This document shows, one piece after another, positions 22,149-30,277 of a DNA stretch of 64,000 bases. The stretch comes from JANNPJ01 sp965200525 (GTDB lineage Bacteria; Actinomycetota; Actinomycetes; Actinomycetales; Kineosporiaceae), in assembly GCA_965200525.1 (NCBI GenBank), contig OZ241368.1, positions 3,782,001-3,846,000 of the forward strand, written 5' to 3'. The notes beneath the pieces were generated by a model. The model was given only the letters and a program-made list of their open reading frames with translations. It was not told the origin of the DNA and made no database searches. Each line of letters begins with the position of its first letter. Position 1 is the stretch's first letter. Position numbers and translations under genes: made by a program.

Positions 22149-24367
22149 TGGACATGCCCGCAGTCACGATCGCCCCGGGCCCCGGCCCGGCCACTGAGCA
22201 GGTGCCGCCGACCCGGGCGCCCGAAGTGCGCTGGCCGGCCCGGGTCCGGCAGGTGGTGGCGTTCCGTAATGCGTCGGCGGTGTATCTGCTGGCGTTCATG
22301 GTGGTGGTGTTTGCGGTCTGGGTGCCGGACACGTTCTTGACGGTGGGGACGTGGCGGTCGTTGGTGTCGGATCAGGCGGTGACGTGCCTGGTGGCGGTGG
22401 GTTTGGTGGTGCCGACGGCGGCCGGGGTGATTGATCTGGCGATCGGGGCCGAGGTGGGTCTGGGGGCGATCCTGGTGGCCCGGTTGCTGGTGGGTGAGGT
22501 TCCACTGCCGGTGGCCGTTGTGGCCTCGTTGCTGGCGGGTGCGGGCGTCGGTTGGTTCTCGTGGTTGATGATCGTGCAGGCTCGGGTGCCGTCGTTCATC
22601 GCCACGCTGGGCGTGAGTTCGTTGCTGGCAGCCGGTATTGCCTGGATCTCCAGCAGTCAGCAGATCGTGAACCTGCCGGCCGGGTTCGCGAAACTGGGTA
22701 CTGGCGAACTGTTCGGGGTCACGTATCCGGTCTATGTCATGCTCGTCGTCGCGGTGGTGCTCTGGTACGTACTCGAGCGCACTGCCGTCGGGCGCCGGGT
22801 CTATGCCACCGGCGGCAACGTCGACGCCATGGGTGGCAACAGCGAGGCCGCGGCGCTGGCCGGCGTGCGGACGTCGCGGATGGTCCTGTTCGCGTTGCTG
22901 ACCTCCGGGGTGGTTGCCGGGTTGTCGGGGGTGTTGCTGACGGCGCAGTTGTCGGCCGGTGATCCGACGGTGGGGCCGGGGTATCTGCTGCCGGTGATCG
23001 CGGCGGTGTTCCTGGGCTCGACCCAGTTCCGGGGTGGTCGGTTCAACATCTGGGGCACCGTGGTGGCCGCGTACACCTTGGCGGTCGGGGTGAAGGGTTT
23101 GCAGCTGGCCGGGTTGCCGGTCTGGATCCCGGACCTGTTCAACGGCGCTGCCCTGCTTCTGGCCGTCGGTCTGGCCGCCTGGCGCCGGCCGCCGATGACC
23201 CGCCGGGAGGCGGTCGCCCGATTGATCCGCAACAACACCAGCAGAGCCCGGGCCCGCACCCGAGCCCGGCGAGCCGACCTGATCGCCCGGGTCGCCAGGG
23301 CGGCCCCCTCGCACGAGGTGGCTGCCGGCGAACCGGCGTCGTCGGAGACATCCCCGCCGACGCGGTGGGCGGGGCTGCGCCACCGGACGGCGTTCCGTAA
23401 TGCGTCGGCGGTGTATCTGCTGGCGTTCATGGTGGTGGTGTTTGCGGTCTGGGTGCCGGACACGTTCTTGACGGTGGGGACGTGGCGGTCGTTGGTGTCG
23501 GATCAGGCGGTGACGTGCCTGGTGGCGGTGGGTTTGGTGGTGCCGACGGCGGCCGGGGTGATTGATCTGGCGATCGGGGCCGAGGTGGGTCTGGGGGCGA
23601 TCCTGGTGGCCCGGTTGCTGGTGGGTGAGGTTCCACTGCCGGTGGCCGTTGTGGCCTCGTTGCTGGCCGGGGCGGGGGTGGGGTTGTTCTCGTGGTTGAT
23701 GATCACGAAGGTTCGGGTGCCGTCGTTCATTGCGACGTTGGGTGTGAGTTCCTTGCTGGCGGCCGGTATTGCGTGGATCTCGAGCAGCCAGCAGATCGTG
23801 AACCTGCCGTCGGGTTTCGCGAAACTGGGTACCGGCGAACTGTTCGGTGTCACCTATCCGGTCTATGTCATGCTCGTCGTCGCTCTGGTGCTCTGGTACG
23901 TCCTCGAGCACACCCCGCTCGGACGCCGGGTGTACGCCACCGGCGGCAACCCGCACGCCGCCCTGCTCGCGGGCGTGCGGACGTCGCGGATCGTCCTGTT
24001 CGCGTTGCTGACCTCCGGGGTGGTTGCCGGGTTGTCGGGGGTGTTGCTGACGGCGCAGTTGTCGGCCGGTGATCCGACGGTGGGGCCGGGGTATCTGCTG
24101 CCGGTGATCGCGGCGGTGTTCCTGGGCTCGACCCAGTTCCGGGGTGGTCGGTTCAACATCTGGGGCACCGTGGTGGCCGCGTACACCTTGGCGGTCGGGG
24201 TGAAGGGTTTGCAGCTGGCCGGGTTGCCGGTCTGGATCCCGGACCTGTTCAACGGCGCTGCTCTGCTTCTGGCCGTCGGTCTGGCCGCCTGGCGCCGGAC
24301 CCCCGGTTCGCGCGGCCGTGCTCGTGGGAGTGTTCGCGGCTGGGCTCGCGGCAGCAGGCGCACGTGA
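22148..24367 (+). CDS. ABC transporter permease, tandem in-frame duplication of two permease units
   Basis: A 739-residue inner-membrane protein made of two complete sugar-type (BPD_transp_2) permease units in one frame: unit 1 about residues 35-350, a 50-residue Arg/Ala-rich basic linker, unit 2 about 415-730. Ordinary members are ~330 residues and work as homodimers, so this is a covalent dimer. At both ends of the units the DNA is nearly identical, while the middle (around the third and fourth membrane helices and the loop ATGGNVDAMGGNSEAAALAG versus ATGGNPHAALLAG) has diverged and lost 7 codons. The ATG at 22148 overlaps the ATPase stop; an ATG at 22154 is also well placed after GGAG. Confidence 0.9.
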   Translation: MDMPAVTIAPGPGPATEQVPPTRAPEVRWPARVRQVVAFRNASAVYLLAFMVVVFAVWVPDTFLTVGTWRSLVSDQAVTCLVAVGLVVPTAAGVIDLAIGAEVGLGAILVARLLVGEVPLPVAVVASLLAGAGVGWFSWLMIVQARVPSFIATLGVSSLLAAGIAWISSSQQIVNLPAGFAKLGTGELFGVTYPVYVMLVVAVVLWYVLERTAVGRRVYATGGNVDAMGGNSEAAALAGVRTSRMVLFALLTSGVVAGLSGVLLTAQLSAGDPTVGPGYLLPVIAAVFLGSTQFRGGRFNIWGTVVAAYTLAVGVKGLQLAGLPVWIPDLFNGAALLLAVGLAAWRRPPMTRREAVARLIRNNTSRARARTRARRADLIARVARAAPSHEVAAGEPASSETSPPTRWAGLRHRTAFRNASAVYLLAFMVVVFAVWVPDTFLTVGTWRSLVSDQAVTCLVAVGLVVPTAAGVIDLAIGAEVGLGAILVARLLVGEVPLPVAVVASLLAGAGVGLFSWLMITKVRVPSFIATLGVSSLLAAGIAWISSSQQIVNLPSGFAKLGTGELFGVTYPVYVMLVVALVLWYVLEHTPLGRRVYATGGNPHAALLAGVRTSRIVLFALLTSGVVAGLSGVLLTAQLSAGDPTVGPGYLLPVIAAVFLGSTQFRGGRFNIWGTVVAAYTLAVGVKGLQLAGLPVWIPDLFNGAALLLAVGLAAWRRTPGSRGRARGSVRGWARGSRRT
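22258..22536 (+). repeat. Direct repeat block A, copy 1 (279 bases)
   Basis: Identical over its full length, by eye, to 23389-23667 at an offset of 1131 bases (377 codons). It encodes the N-terminal membrane helices of permease unit 1. The identity stops abruptly at 22536. Confidence 0.9.
22862..23188 (+). repeat. Direct repeat block B, copy 1 (327 bases)
   Basis: Matches 23972-24298 with only two substitutions, at an offset of 1110 bases; the 21-base difference from block A reflects a 7-codon deletion in the diverged middle of unit 2. It encodes the C-terminal helices of permease unit 1. Confidence 0.9.
23389..23667 (+). repeat. Direct repeat block A, copy 2
   Basis: Second copy of the 279-base block, encoding the first helices of permease unit 2. 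Even synonymous positions are identical to copy 1, pointing to recent duplication or gene conversion. Confidence 0.9.
23972..24298 (+). repeat. Direct repeat block B, copy 2
   Basis: Second copy of the 327-base block, two substitutions from copy 1 (one changes Met to Ile, one is silent). It ends at the last conserved permease codons before the basic C-terminal tail. Confidence 0.9.
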
Positions 24368-24378
24368 TGGAGGTTTCC

Positions 24379-25548
24379 ATGTCCAAGCCCATCGATCCCG
24401 CCCGGTTCCGCGAGACGCTGGGGCACTACCCGACCGGCGTGGCCGTGGTCACCGCTGTGGCCGAGAACGGCCGACCCGCAGGCATGGTCGTCGGCACCTT
24501 CTCGTCGGTCTCGCTGGACCCACCGCTGATCGCGTTCTTCCCGGCCACCGGATCCCGGAGCTTCGAGCAACTGCGAACCGCCCGGGTGTTCTGCGTGAAC
24601 GTCCTGGCCTCGGACCAGGAGCCGCTCTGCCGCCGGTTCGCCGGCAGTGGGCCGGACAAGTTCGAGGGCGTCGGCTGGCGGCCCGGGCCACTCGGCTCCC
24701 CGATCCTGGACGGCGCCGTCTCGTGGATCGAGTGCACGTTCGAGCAGATCAGCCAGGCCGGCGACCACTACGTCGTGCTCGGGCTGGTCCAGGAGCTCGC
24801 CGTCGAACGGTCCACCCTGCCGTTGCTGTTCTTCCAGGGCGGCTACGGTCGATTCTCGCCGGGCTCGTTCATCGCCGGGCCGGATCCCGATCTGATCCAG
24901 GCGGCCCAGCTGGCCGAGGTGATGCGGGCCGACGTGGAGCAGCTGAGCGCCGAGTTCTCGGTCGACTGCAGTGCCCTGGTCAAGATCCGTGACGACGCGG
25001 TGCAGGTGCTGGCGGTGAGCCAGGGGTCACGGGGCGAGGCCTTCCCGCTCGGCCACCGCCAGCCGATCGTTCCGCCGATGGGAGCGGTGTTCCTGGTGAA
25101 CTCGCCCCCGGCCGAGGTCGAGCACTGGCTGGCGCGGGCCCCGGACGAGCGCCAGGACCGCCGCGACCTCTACACCGCCCTGCTCGACACGGTACGCGAG
25201 CATGGCTACTCCCTCCTGGTCGCCGAGCCCGACCTGCTGCGCCGTCATCAGGCCGTGCTCTCGGAGTTCGAGCTGTCCGACCGCTTGCCCCGGCAGGAGC
25301 GGGCGGTGCAGCGGGCAACCGCCGACCTGGCCGACCTGTTCTGCCCCGACCTCGTTGCGGGGCAGCGCTACGACCTCGCCTCGATCGTCGTCCCGGTGCC
25401 GATCCGGGCCGGGGACCTGCCGGCGATGGCGATCCGGATGACCGCCCTGCCGGCGTCCGCGGCGGCCGAGCAGATCGAGATCTGGGTCGAGCGACTCACC
25501 CAGGTCGCGGCCCGGGCGGCGTCGGCCATCACCGGGATCCGGGGATGA
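24379..25548 (+). CDS. Flavin reductase fused to an IclR-effector-like domain
   Basis: A 389-residue two-domain protein. Residues about 1-160 are a flavin-reductase (HpaC/HsaB-like) domain: FRETLGHYPTGVAVVTAVAE, GMVVGTFSSVSLDPPLIAFF, RVFCVNVLASDQEPLCRRFA and GDHYVVLGLVQEL. Residues about 175-385 resemble the ligand-binding domain of IclR regulators (ALVKIRDDAVQVLAVSQGSR, PPMGAVFLVNS), but no HTH is present. Ordinary reductases are ~170 residues. It should supply reduced flavin to the monooxygenase at 10436. Start ATG 24379 follows GGAGG directly; the earlier ATG at 24367 overlaps the permease stop. Confidence 0.85.
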   Translation: MSKPIDPARFRETLGHYPTGVAVVTAVAENGRPAGMVVGTFSSVSLDPPLIAFFPATGSRSFEQLRTARVFCVNVLASDQEPLCRRFAGSGPDKFEGVGWRPGPLGSPILDGAVSWIECTFEQISQAGDHYVVLGLVQELAVERSTLPLLFFQGGYGRFSPGSFIAGPDPDLIQAAQLAEVMRADVEQLSAEFSVDCSALVKIRDDAVQVLAVSQGSRGEAFPLGHRQPIVPPMGAVFLVNSPPAEVEHWLARAPDERQDRRDLYTALLDTVREHGYSLLVAEPDLLRRHQAVLSEFELSDRLPRQERAVQRATADLADLFCPDLVAGQRYDLASIVVPVPIRAGDLPAMAIRMTALPASAAAEQIEIWVERLTQVAARAASAITGIRG

Positions 25549-25622
25549 CCGGCGAGCCCAGCCGCTGGGCCATCAAAGTTTCAGGAAAATCCAGGCAGGA
25601 AACCAGAGTGGAGATCACCAGC

Positions 25623-26147
25623 ATGACTGAGCAGGACGACAAGGCCGCCATCATCGAGATTCTGAACCTCTACGGTTTCGCGCTGGACGCGCGGGCCTGG
25701 GACCTGTTCGATCTCGTCTTCGCCGAGGACGTCGTGGCCGAGTTCGGCCCCGCCGGAGCCGCGTGGAAGGGCCTCAGCGAGTTCAAGCGCTCCTTCGCCG
25801 AGTTCCACGCCACGTTGGACAGCCACCAGCACACGATGATGGGCCAGCTGGTCCACCTCGACGGGGATCGGGCCAACGCCTTCAGCTACGGCAACTGGCT
25901 GCTGGTGCGCGATGCGGCCGAGGGTGGCCCCACCTGGCTGGGCACTGGCTGGTACGACGACGAACTGGTGCGGACCAGCGCCGGCTGGCGCATTCAGCAC
26001 CGGGTCTGCAAGCTGCTGTCCTGGACCGGCAACCCGGCCGTGCCCGAGCCGAACCGCGAGCACAACCCGGATATGAAGGCCAACGTCCTGCACGAGTTCG
26101 CGGCCGAGGGAAAAATTGCCTTCCTGAACGCGATCCAGGCCAGGTAG
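25623..26147 (+). CDS. SnoaL-like (NTF2-fold) protein
   Basis: A 174-residue protein of the SnoaL_4/NTF2-like superfamily: DKAAIIEILNLYGFALDARAWDLFDLVFAEDVVAEFGP opens the fold and QLVHLDGDRANAFSYGNWLL and WYDDELVRTSAGWRIQHRVC form the barrel. Members act as cyclases, isomerases, dehydratases or small oxygenase subunits in aromatic metabolism. I start at ATG 25623, with GGAG nine bases before it; an in-frame ATG at 25545 overlaps the reductase stop as ATGA and would add 26 residues. Last gene of the rightward operon, convergent with the next FAD monooxygenase. Confidence 0.8.
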   Translation: MTEQDDKAAIIEILNLYGFALDARAWDLFDLVFAEDVVAEFGPAGAAWKGLSEFKRSFAEFHATLDSHQHTMMGQLVHLDGDRANAFSYGNWLLVRDAAEGGPTWLGTGWYDDELVRTSAGWRIQHRVCKLLSWTGNPAVPEPNREHNPDMKANVLHEFAAEGKIAFLNAIQAR

Positions 26148-27728
26148 TCAGGCCTGCAGCAGGCGCGACGACCATTCCAGGGCCGTTGCCGCATCGGCGG
26201 CGACCGATGCGACGACCGAGTCCGGCCGCACCAGGATCGCGCCGTTCGCGAGCCCGGCACGGCCGGTGCTGCCGGTACCGACAGCGCCGGCAGCATCGCC
26301 GTCCGGTACCCGGGTCACGGTGAGCGGCAATCCGTTCGGGCCGCCGAAGGTCTCGGGCACCTCGGCGTCCCGGGCATCGCCGGTCAGCACCAGTTCGGCC
26401 TGAGCGCCCGCCGACAAGGGCCAGACATCGCCCGACCGGGCCCCGTGCGGGACGGCGGTGCCGTCGGCCAGGGGGCCGTGGCGATAATTGACCGCCTCCT
26501 CGGTGAGAAAGGCGATGAACTGCCGCTGGAGCTGGGGCATCGAGAGGGCCACCGGGGCCACGTGGTCGCGAGCGAAACGCAGCGGGCCGGTGGCCATCCC
26601 GGCCTTGAGCAGCAGCCCGGACTGGCGGACCACGGCGGCGCCGACCGGGTGCCGCTCGGCCTGGTAGGTCGCCAGCAGGCTCGCCCGGGCCGCTCCGCGC
26701 TGGACCAGGGCGATCTTCCAGGCCAGGTTGGCGGCGTCCTGCATGCCGGTGTTCATGCCCTGACCCCCGGCCGGGCTGTGGACGTGGGCGGCGTCCCCGG
26801 CCAGTACCACGCGACCGTGCGTGTACTGCTCGACCTGGCGCTCGTTGATCCCGAACTCTGAGCTCCAGTGGGTGGTCTCGATCCTCCAGCCGAGATCGGT
26901 GTGGCTGTCGAGCACCGCCTGGACCTCCGCGGTGCTCAGCTCACGTAGCTCACCCTCACCGCCCTCGCCGTCGGGGCCGCGCTCGGCGATGAGCCGCCAG
27001 CGCCCCGAGCCCATCGGGAAGAGCGCCGCCACCCCCTTGCGTAGATCGATCTGGATGTGGCGATCGTCGGAGCCCCGATCGGACGGCGTCGCCCCGGCCG
27101 GCCGGGCCTCGGTCGCGACGTCGAAGTCGGCCAGCAGCCAGCGCCGGCTGATCGTCGCACCGGGGAACGAGAGGCCGAGGGCGGCCCGGGTCGTGGAATG
27201 GGCGCCGTCGCAGGCCACCAGCCAGGGCGCGCGTACCGGGGTGGTCCCGGACGGGCCGGCGATCCGGGCCGTGACGCCGTCCTCGTCGCTCTGCAGGCCC
27301 ACCAGCTCGCTGCGCCGCTCGACCCGGATGCCGAACTCGGCCAGGCCCTCGATCAGGATCCGTTCGGTGGCGCTCTGGGGAACCATGACGCACGGCGGCA
27401 CCGCCGATCCGCTGACTGTGGGCAGGTCGACCTGGGCCCGGTGGCCGGTGCCGAGCGTGAGCACCATCCGCTGCAGCACCGGATGCCCGTGGGAGAAGCG
27501 CTCCGGCGGCAGCACCGGGCCCAGCGTCTCCATCGTCCGCTGCCACACGACGAGGGCCTTGGACAGGTCGGTGGGGCCCTCGGAGCGGTCGATGATGCGG
27601 ACGGCCGTGCCGTGTCGGGCCAGCATGAGGGCGGCCGTGAGACCGACCGGGCCGGCCCCGACCACGAGAACCGGGGGATTCGGGCTGGTGCCGGATGTGG
27701 TCAAGTGGGTCTCCTTCGGTGAAGCCAT
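26148..27728 (-). CDS. FAD-dependent monooxygenase (PheA/TfdB-like)
   Basis: Up to 526 residues. FAD-binding motif VLVVGAGPVGLTAALMLARH near the N-terminus, DG motif WLVACDGAHSTTRAALGLSF, and GD motif GRVVLAGDAAHVHSPAGGQG mark a group A aromatic hydroxylase; the C-terminal ~100 residues form the thioredoxin-like tail. The start is uncertain: the ATG at 27728 has no ribosome site, whereas a TTG at 27704 follows AAGGAGACCCAC. A strong -10 GATAAT lies at 27741-27746 (minus). It is divergent from the luciferase-like oxygenase gene. Confidence 0.85.
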   Translation of the reverse strand: MASPKETHLTTSGTSPNPPVLVVGAGPVGLTAALMLARHGTAVRIIDRSEGPTDLSKALVVWQRTMETLGPVLPPERFSHGHPVLQRMVLTLGTGHRAQVDLPTVSGSAVPPCVMVPQSATERILIEGLAEFGIRVERRSELVGLQSDEDGVTARIAGPSGTTPVRAPWLVACDGAHSTTRAALGLSFPGATISRRWLLADFDVATEARPAGATPSDRGSDDRHIQIDLRKGVAALFPMGSGRWRLIAERGPDGEGGEGELRELSTAEVQAVLDSHTDLGWRIETTHWSSEFGINERQVEQYTHGRVVLAGDAAHVHSPAGGQGMNTGMQDAANLAWKIALVQRGAARASLLATYQAERHPVGAAVVRQSGLLLKAGMATGPLRFARDHVAPVALSMPQLQRQFIAFLTEEAVNYRHGPLADGTAVPHGARSGDVWPLSAGAQAELVLTGDARDAEVPETFGGPNGLPLTVTRVPDGDAAGAVGTGSTGRAGLANGAILVRPDSVVASVAADAATALEWSSRLLQA

Positions 27729-27774
27729 TCATCGACTGCTGAATTATCTCACCTTACTGCCGGAAAGGATCGCC

Positions 27775-28653
27775 ATGCCGCTCGGACTCGCCCTGCCTCA
27801 GCTCGGCCCGCTGTGCGACGCACCGCGGATCGCCGACTTCGCCCGTTCCGCGCAACAGCTCGGCTACCGCTCGCTCTGGGTGGGCGACCGGGCCCTGACC
27901 CCGGTGCGCCCCAACGATCCCTACCCCGGCGCGCAGCAGCCGTACCCGCCCGAGCAGACCAGGATTCTCGACCCGATCGTCATCCTGAGCATCGCCGCGG
28001 CCGGCACCACGACGATGCGGCTGGGCACCAGCACGCTGAACGCCCCCTGGTACAGCCCGCTGCTGCTCGGGCGGGCCCTGACCAGCCTCGATCTGGCCAG
28101 TTCGGGCCGGCTGGACGTCGGTGTCGGGTTCGGCTGGATGCGCGACGAGTACGAGGCGCTGAACCTCACCTGGGCCGACCGGGGTGACCGGCTGGAGGAG
28201 ATCCTCGACGTCTGGGCGATGCTCTGGACCCAGACGCAGGGGCACTACCGCGGCGCGCACTTCACCGTCCCGGAGTCGGTGTTCGGTCTTCGCCCCGCCC
28301 AACCGGGCGGCCCGCCGGTGCTCCTGGCCGGGTTCACCCCTCGGGCCCTGGAGCGGGTCGGGCGCCGGGGCGCGGGCTGGCTGGCGGTGGGCGGGCTGCC
28401 GGGCCCGCTGAGCACCCGGTTGTGGGACGTCGCCCGGGCCGCCGCCGAGTCGGCCGGTCGGGATCCGCAGACGCTGCGGCGGGTGGTCCGCCTCAACCCG
28501 CGGGCCGGTTCGAGCGACGGCGACCTCGCGGCGGCGGTCGAGGCCGCGCGGGCCGACGCCACCGAGGTGTTCGTCGACCTCACCTTCTGTGCCCGCAGTG
28601 TCGATGATGCCCTCGAGCGAGCCGCCACCCTGATCGCCGCGGTGGGTGAGTGA
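27775..28653 (+). CDS. LLM-class (luciferase-like) flavin-dependent oxidoreductase
   Basis: A 292-residue TIM-barrel protein of the bacterial luciferase/F420 superfamily: LGLALPQLGPL, FARSAQQLGYRSLWVGDRAL, TMRLGTSTLNAPWYSPLLLG, ASSGRLDVGVGFGWMRDEYE and PPVLLAGFTPRALERVGRRG are typical blocks. It may use FMN or F420; the sequence does not settle which. The ATG at 27775 follows GGAAAGGATCGCC; the long open frame upstream is on the antisense of the divergent gene and is ignored. A cupin gene follows after 6 bases. Confidence 0.85.
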   Translation: MPLGLALPQLGPLCDAPRIADFARSAQQLGYRSLWVGDRALTPVRPNDPYPGAQQPYPPEQTRILDPIVILSIAAAGTTTMRLGTSTLNAPWYSPLLLGRALTSLDLASSGRLDVGVGFGWMRDEYEALNLTWADRGDRLEEILDVWAMLWTQTQGHYRGAHFTVPESVFGLRPAQPGGPPVLLAGFTPRALERVGRRGAGWLAVGGLPGPLSTRLWDVARAAAESAGRDPQTLRRVVRLNPRAGSSDGDLAAAVEAARADATEVFVDLTFCARSVDDALERAATLIAAVGE

Positions 28654-28659
28654 TCCGGC

Positions 28660-29004
28660 ATGCAGATCATCGAGGGTGCGGGAACGTGGCGCTCGCCCGG
28701 CGCGACGGCGAACGACTGGGTCGAGCACCTCGAGGTGCCCGACCTGTCCGTGGGGACGTACTGCATCCCGGCCGGCGGCCTGGACGACCAGAATCCCCAC
28801 GGCGAGGATGAGATCTACGTCGTGACCACCGGGCGGGCCACGATCGTGACGCCGACGGGCTCCGCGACCGTCGGTCCGGGAGCGGTGATCTTCGTGCCGG
28901 CCGGTGAGGAGCACCGGTTCACCGACGTCAGCGAGGATCTGGCGCTGCTGGTGATTTTCGGTCCCGCGTACGGCTCGCGCCGAGGCGACCTCGATGGGCG
29001 GTGA
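28660..29004 (+). CDS. Cupin-domain protein
   Basis: A 114-residue single-domain cupin. The first motif spans GGLDDQNPHGEDEIYVVTTG (His and Glu ligands) and the second FVPAGEEHRFTDVSEDLALL (His ligand), so a metal site is plausible. Small cupins of this kind act as dioxygenases, isomerases or ligand-binding proteins. It is 6 bases after the luciferase-like gene and surely cotranscribed with it. Confidence 0.8.
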   Translation: MQIIEGAGTWRSPGATANDWVEHLEVPDLSVGTYCIPAGGLDDQNPHGEDEIYVVTTGRATIVTPTGSATVGPGAVIFVPAGEEHRFTDVSEDLALLVIFGPAYGSRRGDLDGR

Positions 29005-29070
29005 CGACTGCCACTATGGGCTGGTCGTTGCCATGGATGTCGTTTCCGTGAATGCCAGTGGAGGAGTCAG

Positions 29071-29418
29071 ATGTCGAACCCGGTGAACTATTTCGAGCTC
29101 GGATCGCCCGACCCGTCGGCGACGAAGGCGTTCTACGGCCGGCTCTTCGACTGGACGATGGAAGCGCCGACCGGGCCGGCTCCCTACGGCATGGTCGAAG
29201 GTGGCAAGGGCGGTCTCTGGGACACCTCCGAGACCGGTGGTGAGCACTGGGCCATCTTCTACGTGCAGGTGGACGACGTGCCGGCCGCGATCGAGCAGGC
29301 CACGAACCTCGGCGCCACGGTGGCGGTCCCGCTGGTCGACAACGGTCAGATCGAGTTCGCCCACCTCGTGGACCCGCTGGGCAACCGGTTCGGGATCTGG
29401 CGGCCCAAGGACGCCTGA
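29071..29418 (+). CDS. VOC-family (glyoxalase-like) protein
   Basis: A 115-residue protein with one pair of VOC modules: NYFELGSPDPSATKAFYGRL, FDWTMEAPTGPAPYGMVEGG, AIFYVQVDDVPAAIEQATNL and the C-terminal DPLGNRFGIWRPK. This is the family 9-type small glyoxalase-like protein. The ATG at 29071 follows GTGGAGGAGTCAG, a strong ribosome site. Metal ligands are incompletely conserved, so the activity is open. Convergent with the response regulator gene. Confidence 0.85.
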   Translation: MSNPVNYFELGSPDPSATKAFYGRLFDWTMEAPTGPAPYGMVEGGKGGLWDTSETGGEHWAIFYVQVDDVPAAIEQATNLGATVAVPLVDNGQIEFAHLVDPLGNRFGIWRPKDA

Positions 29419-29435
29419 CCGGCGAGCGACCGGTT

Positions 29436-30182
29436 CTACTGCGAGCGGGTGACGAAGCCGGACTCGTAGGCCAGGACCACGGCCTGGACCCGGTCCCGCA
29501 CGCCCAGCTTGGTCAGGATCCGGGCCACATGGGTCTTCGCCGTGGTCTCGGCCACCACGAGTTGCGTGGCGATCTCGGCGTTGGACAGTCCCCGGGCGAT
29601 CAGCCGCAGCACTTCTAGCTCGCGATCGGTCAGGGCCCGCACCGCCTCCGGCGGACCCGACGGCTCGACCGGCGCTCGGGCGACGAACTGCTCGACCAAG
29701 CGCCGGGTGATCGACGGCTCGATGAGTGCGTCGCCGTTGGCGGCCGCGCGCACGGCCGAGATCAGCCGCGAGGCAGGCGCGTCCTTGAGCAGGAATCCGT
29801 AGGCCCCGGCCCGCAGGGCCCGGACCACGTACTCGTTCTGGTCGAAGGTGGTCAGCACGACGACGCGCGGCCCGTCGGGCTGCTTGGTCAGGTGCTCGGT
29901 CGCCGAGAGCCCGTCGAGTCTGGGCATCCGGATGTCCATCAGGACGACGTCCGGGCGCAGGCTGCGGGCCTGGTCCACGGCGTCCACGCCGTCCACCGCC
30001 TCGCCGACCACCTCGACGCCGGGCTCGGCCTGCAGGATCACCCGGAAGCCGGCCCGCAGTAGTTGCTGGTCGTCCGCGATCAGCACGCGGATCGGCTCGC
30101 TGGAGTCGCTCGACGGCTCGCTCGGCGGGGGCACGGGCTCATTGTGACCCGGCGTCGTCCTTGAGGAGTACGACTTGGCCAC
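29436..30182 (-). CDS. NarL/FixJ-type response regulator
   Basis: Up to 248 residues. The receiver domain (about 30-150) has the acidic pair in VLIADDQQLLRAGF, the phosphoacceptor D83 in VVLMDIRMPRLDG, and the conserved Thr and Lys in VVLTTFDQNE and GFLLKDAPASRL. A LuxR-type HTH follows (about 182-240: LTDRELEVLRLIARGLSNAE, VAETTAKTHVARILTKLGVR). The GTG at 30182 gives a 30-residue Pro/Ser-rich leader; a GTG at V17 is also possible. It is divergent from the sensor genes at 30278-33133, whose active kinase is the likely phosphodonor. Confidence 0.9.
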   Translation of the reverse strand: MAKSYSSRTTPGHNEPVPPPSEPSSDSSEPIRVLIADDQQLLRAGFRVILQAEPGVEVVGEAVDGVDAVDQARSLRPDVVLMDIRMPRLDGLSATEHLTKQPDGPRVVVLTTFDQNEYVVRALRAGAYGFLLKDAPASRLISAVRAAANGDALIEPSITRRLVEQFVARAPVEPSGPPEAVRALTDRELEVLRLIARGLSNAEIATQLVVAETTAKTHVARILTKLGVRDRVQAVVLAYESGFVTRSQ

Positions 30183-30277
30183 AAGAGCGTCCGCAGGGAC
30201 GACGCTGACGACAACCGCTGATTCCTACCTTCGAGACACACCGGACCCGCCGGTGACCAGCTGAAGGAGAGTCCACG

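Noticed and set aside
21926..23956. A 676-codon minus-strand frame with repeated His/Arg-rich segments
   Set aside because: It is antisense to the duplicated permease, so the apparent protein repeats come from the DNA repeats of the real gene.
22258..24298. The permease repeats as an assembly chimera
   Set aside because: Not fully excluded, but the diverged middle blocks and the 7-codon difference argue for a real duplication, so I kept it as a finding with that caveat.
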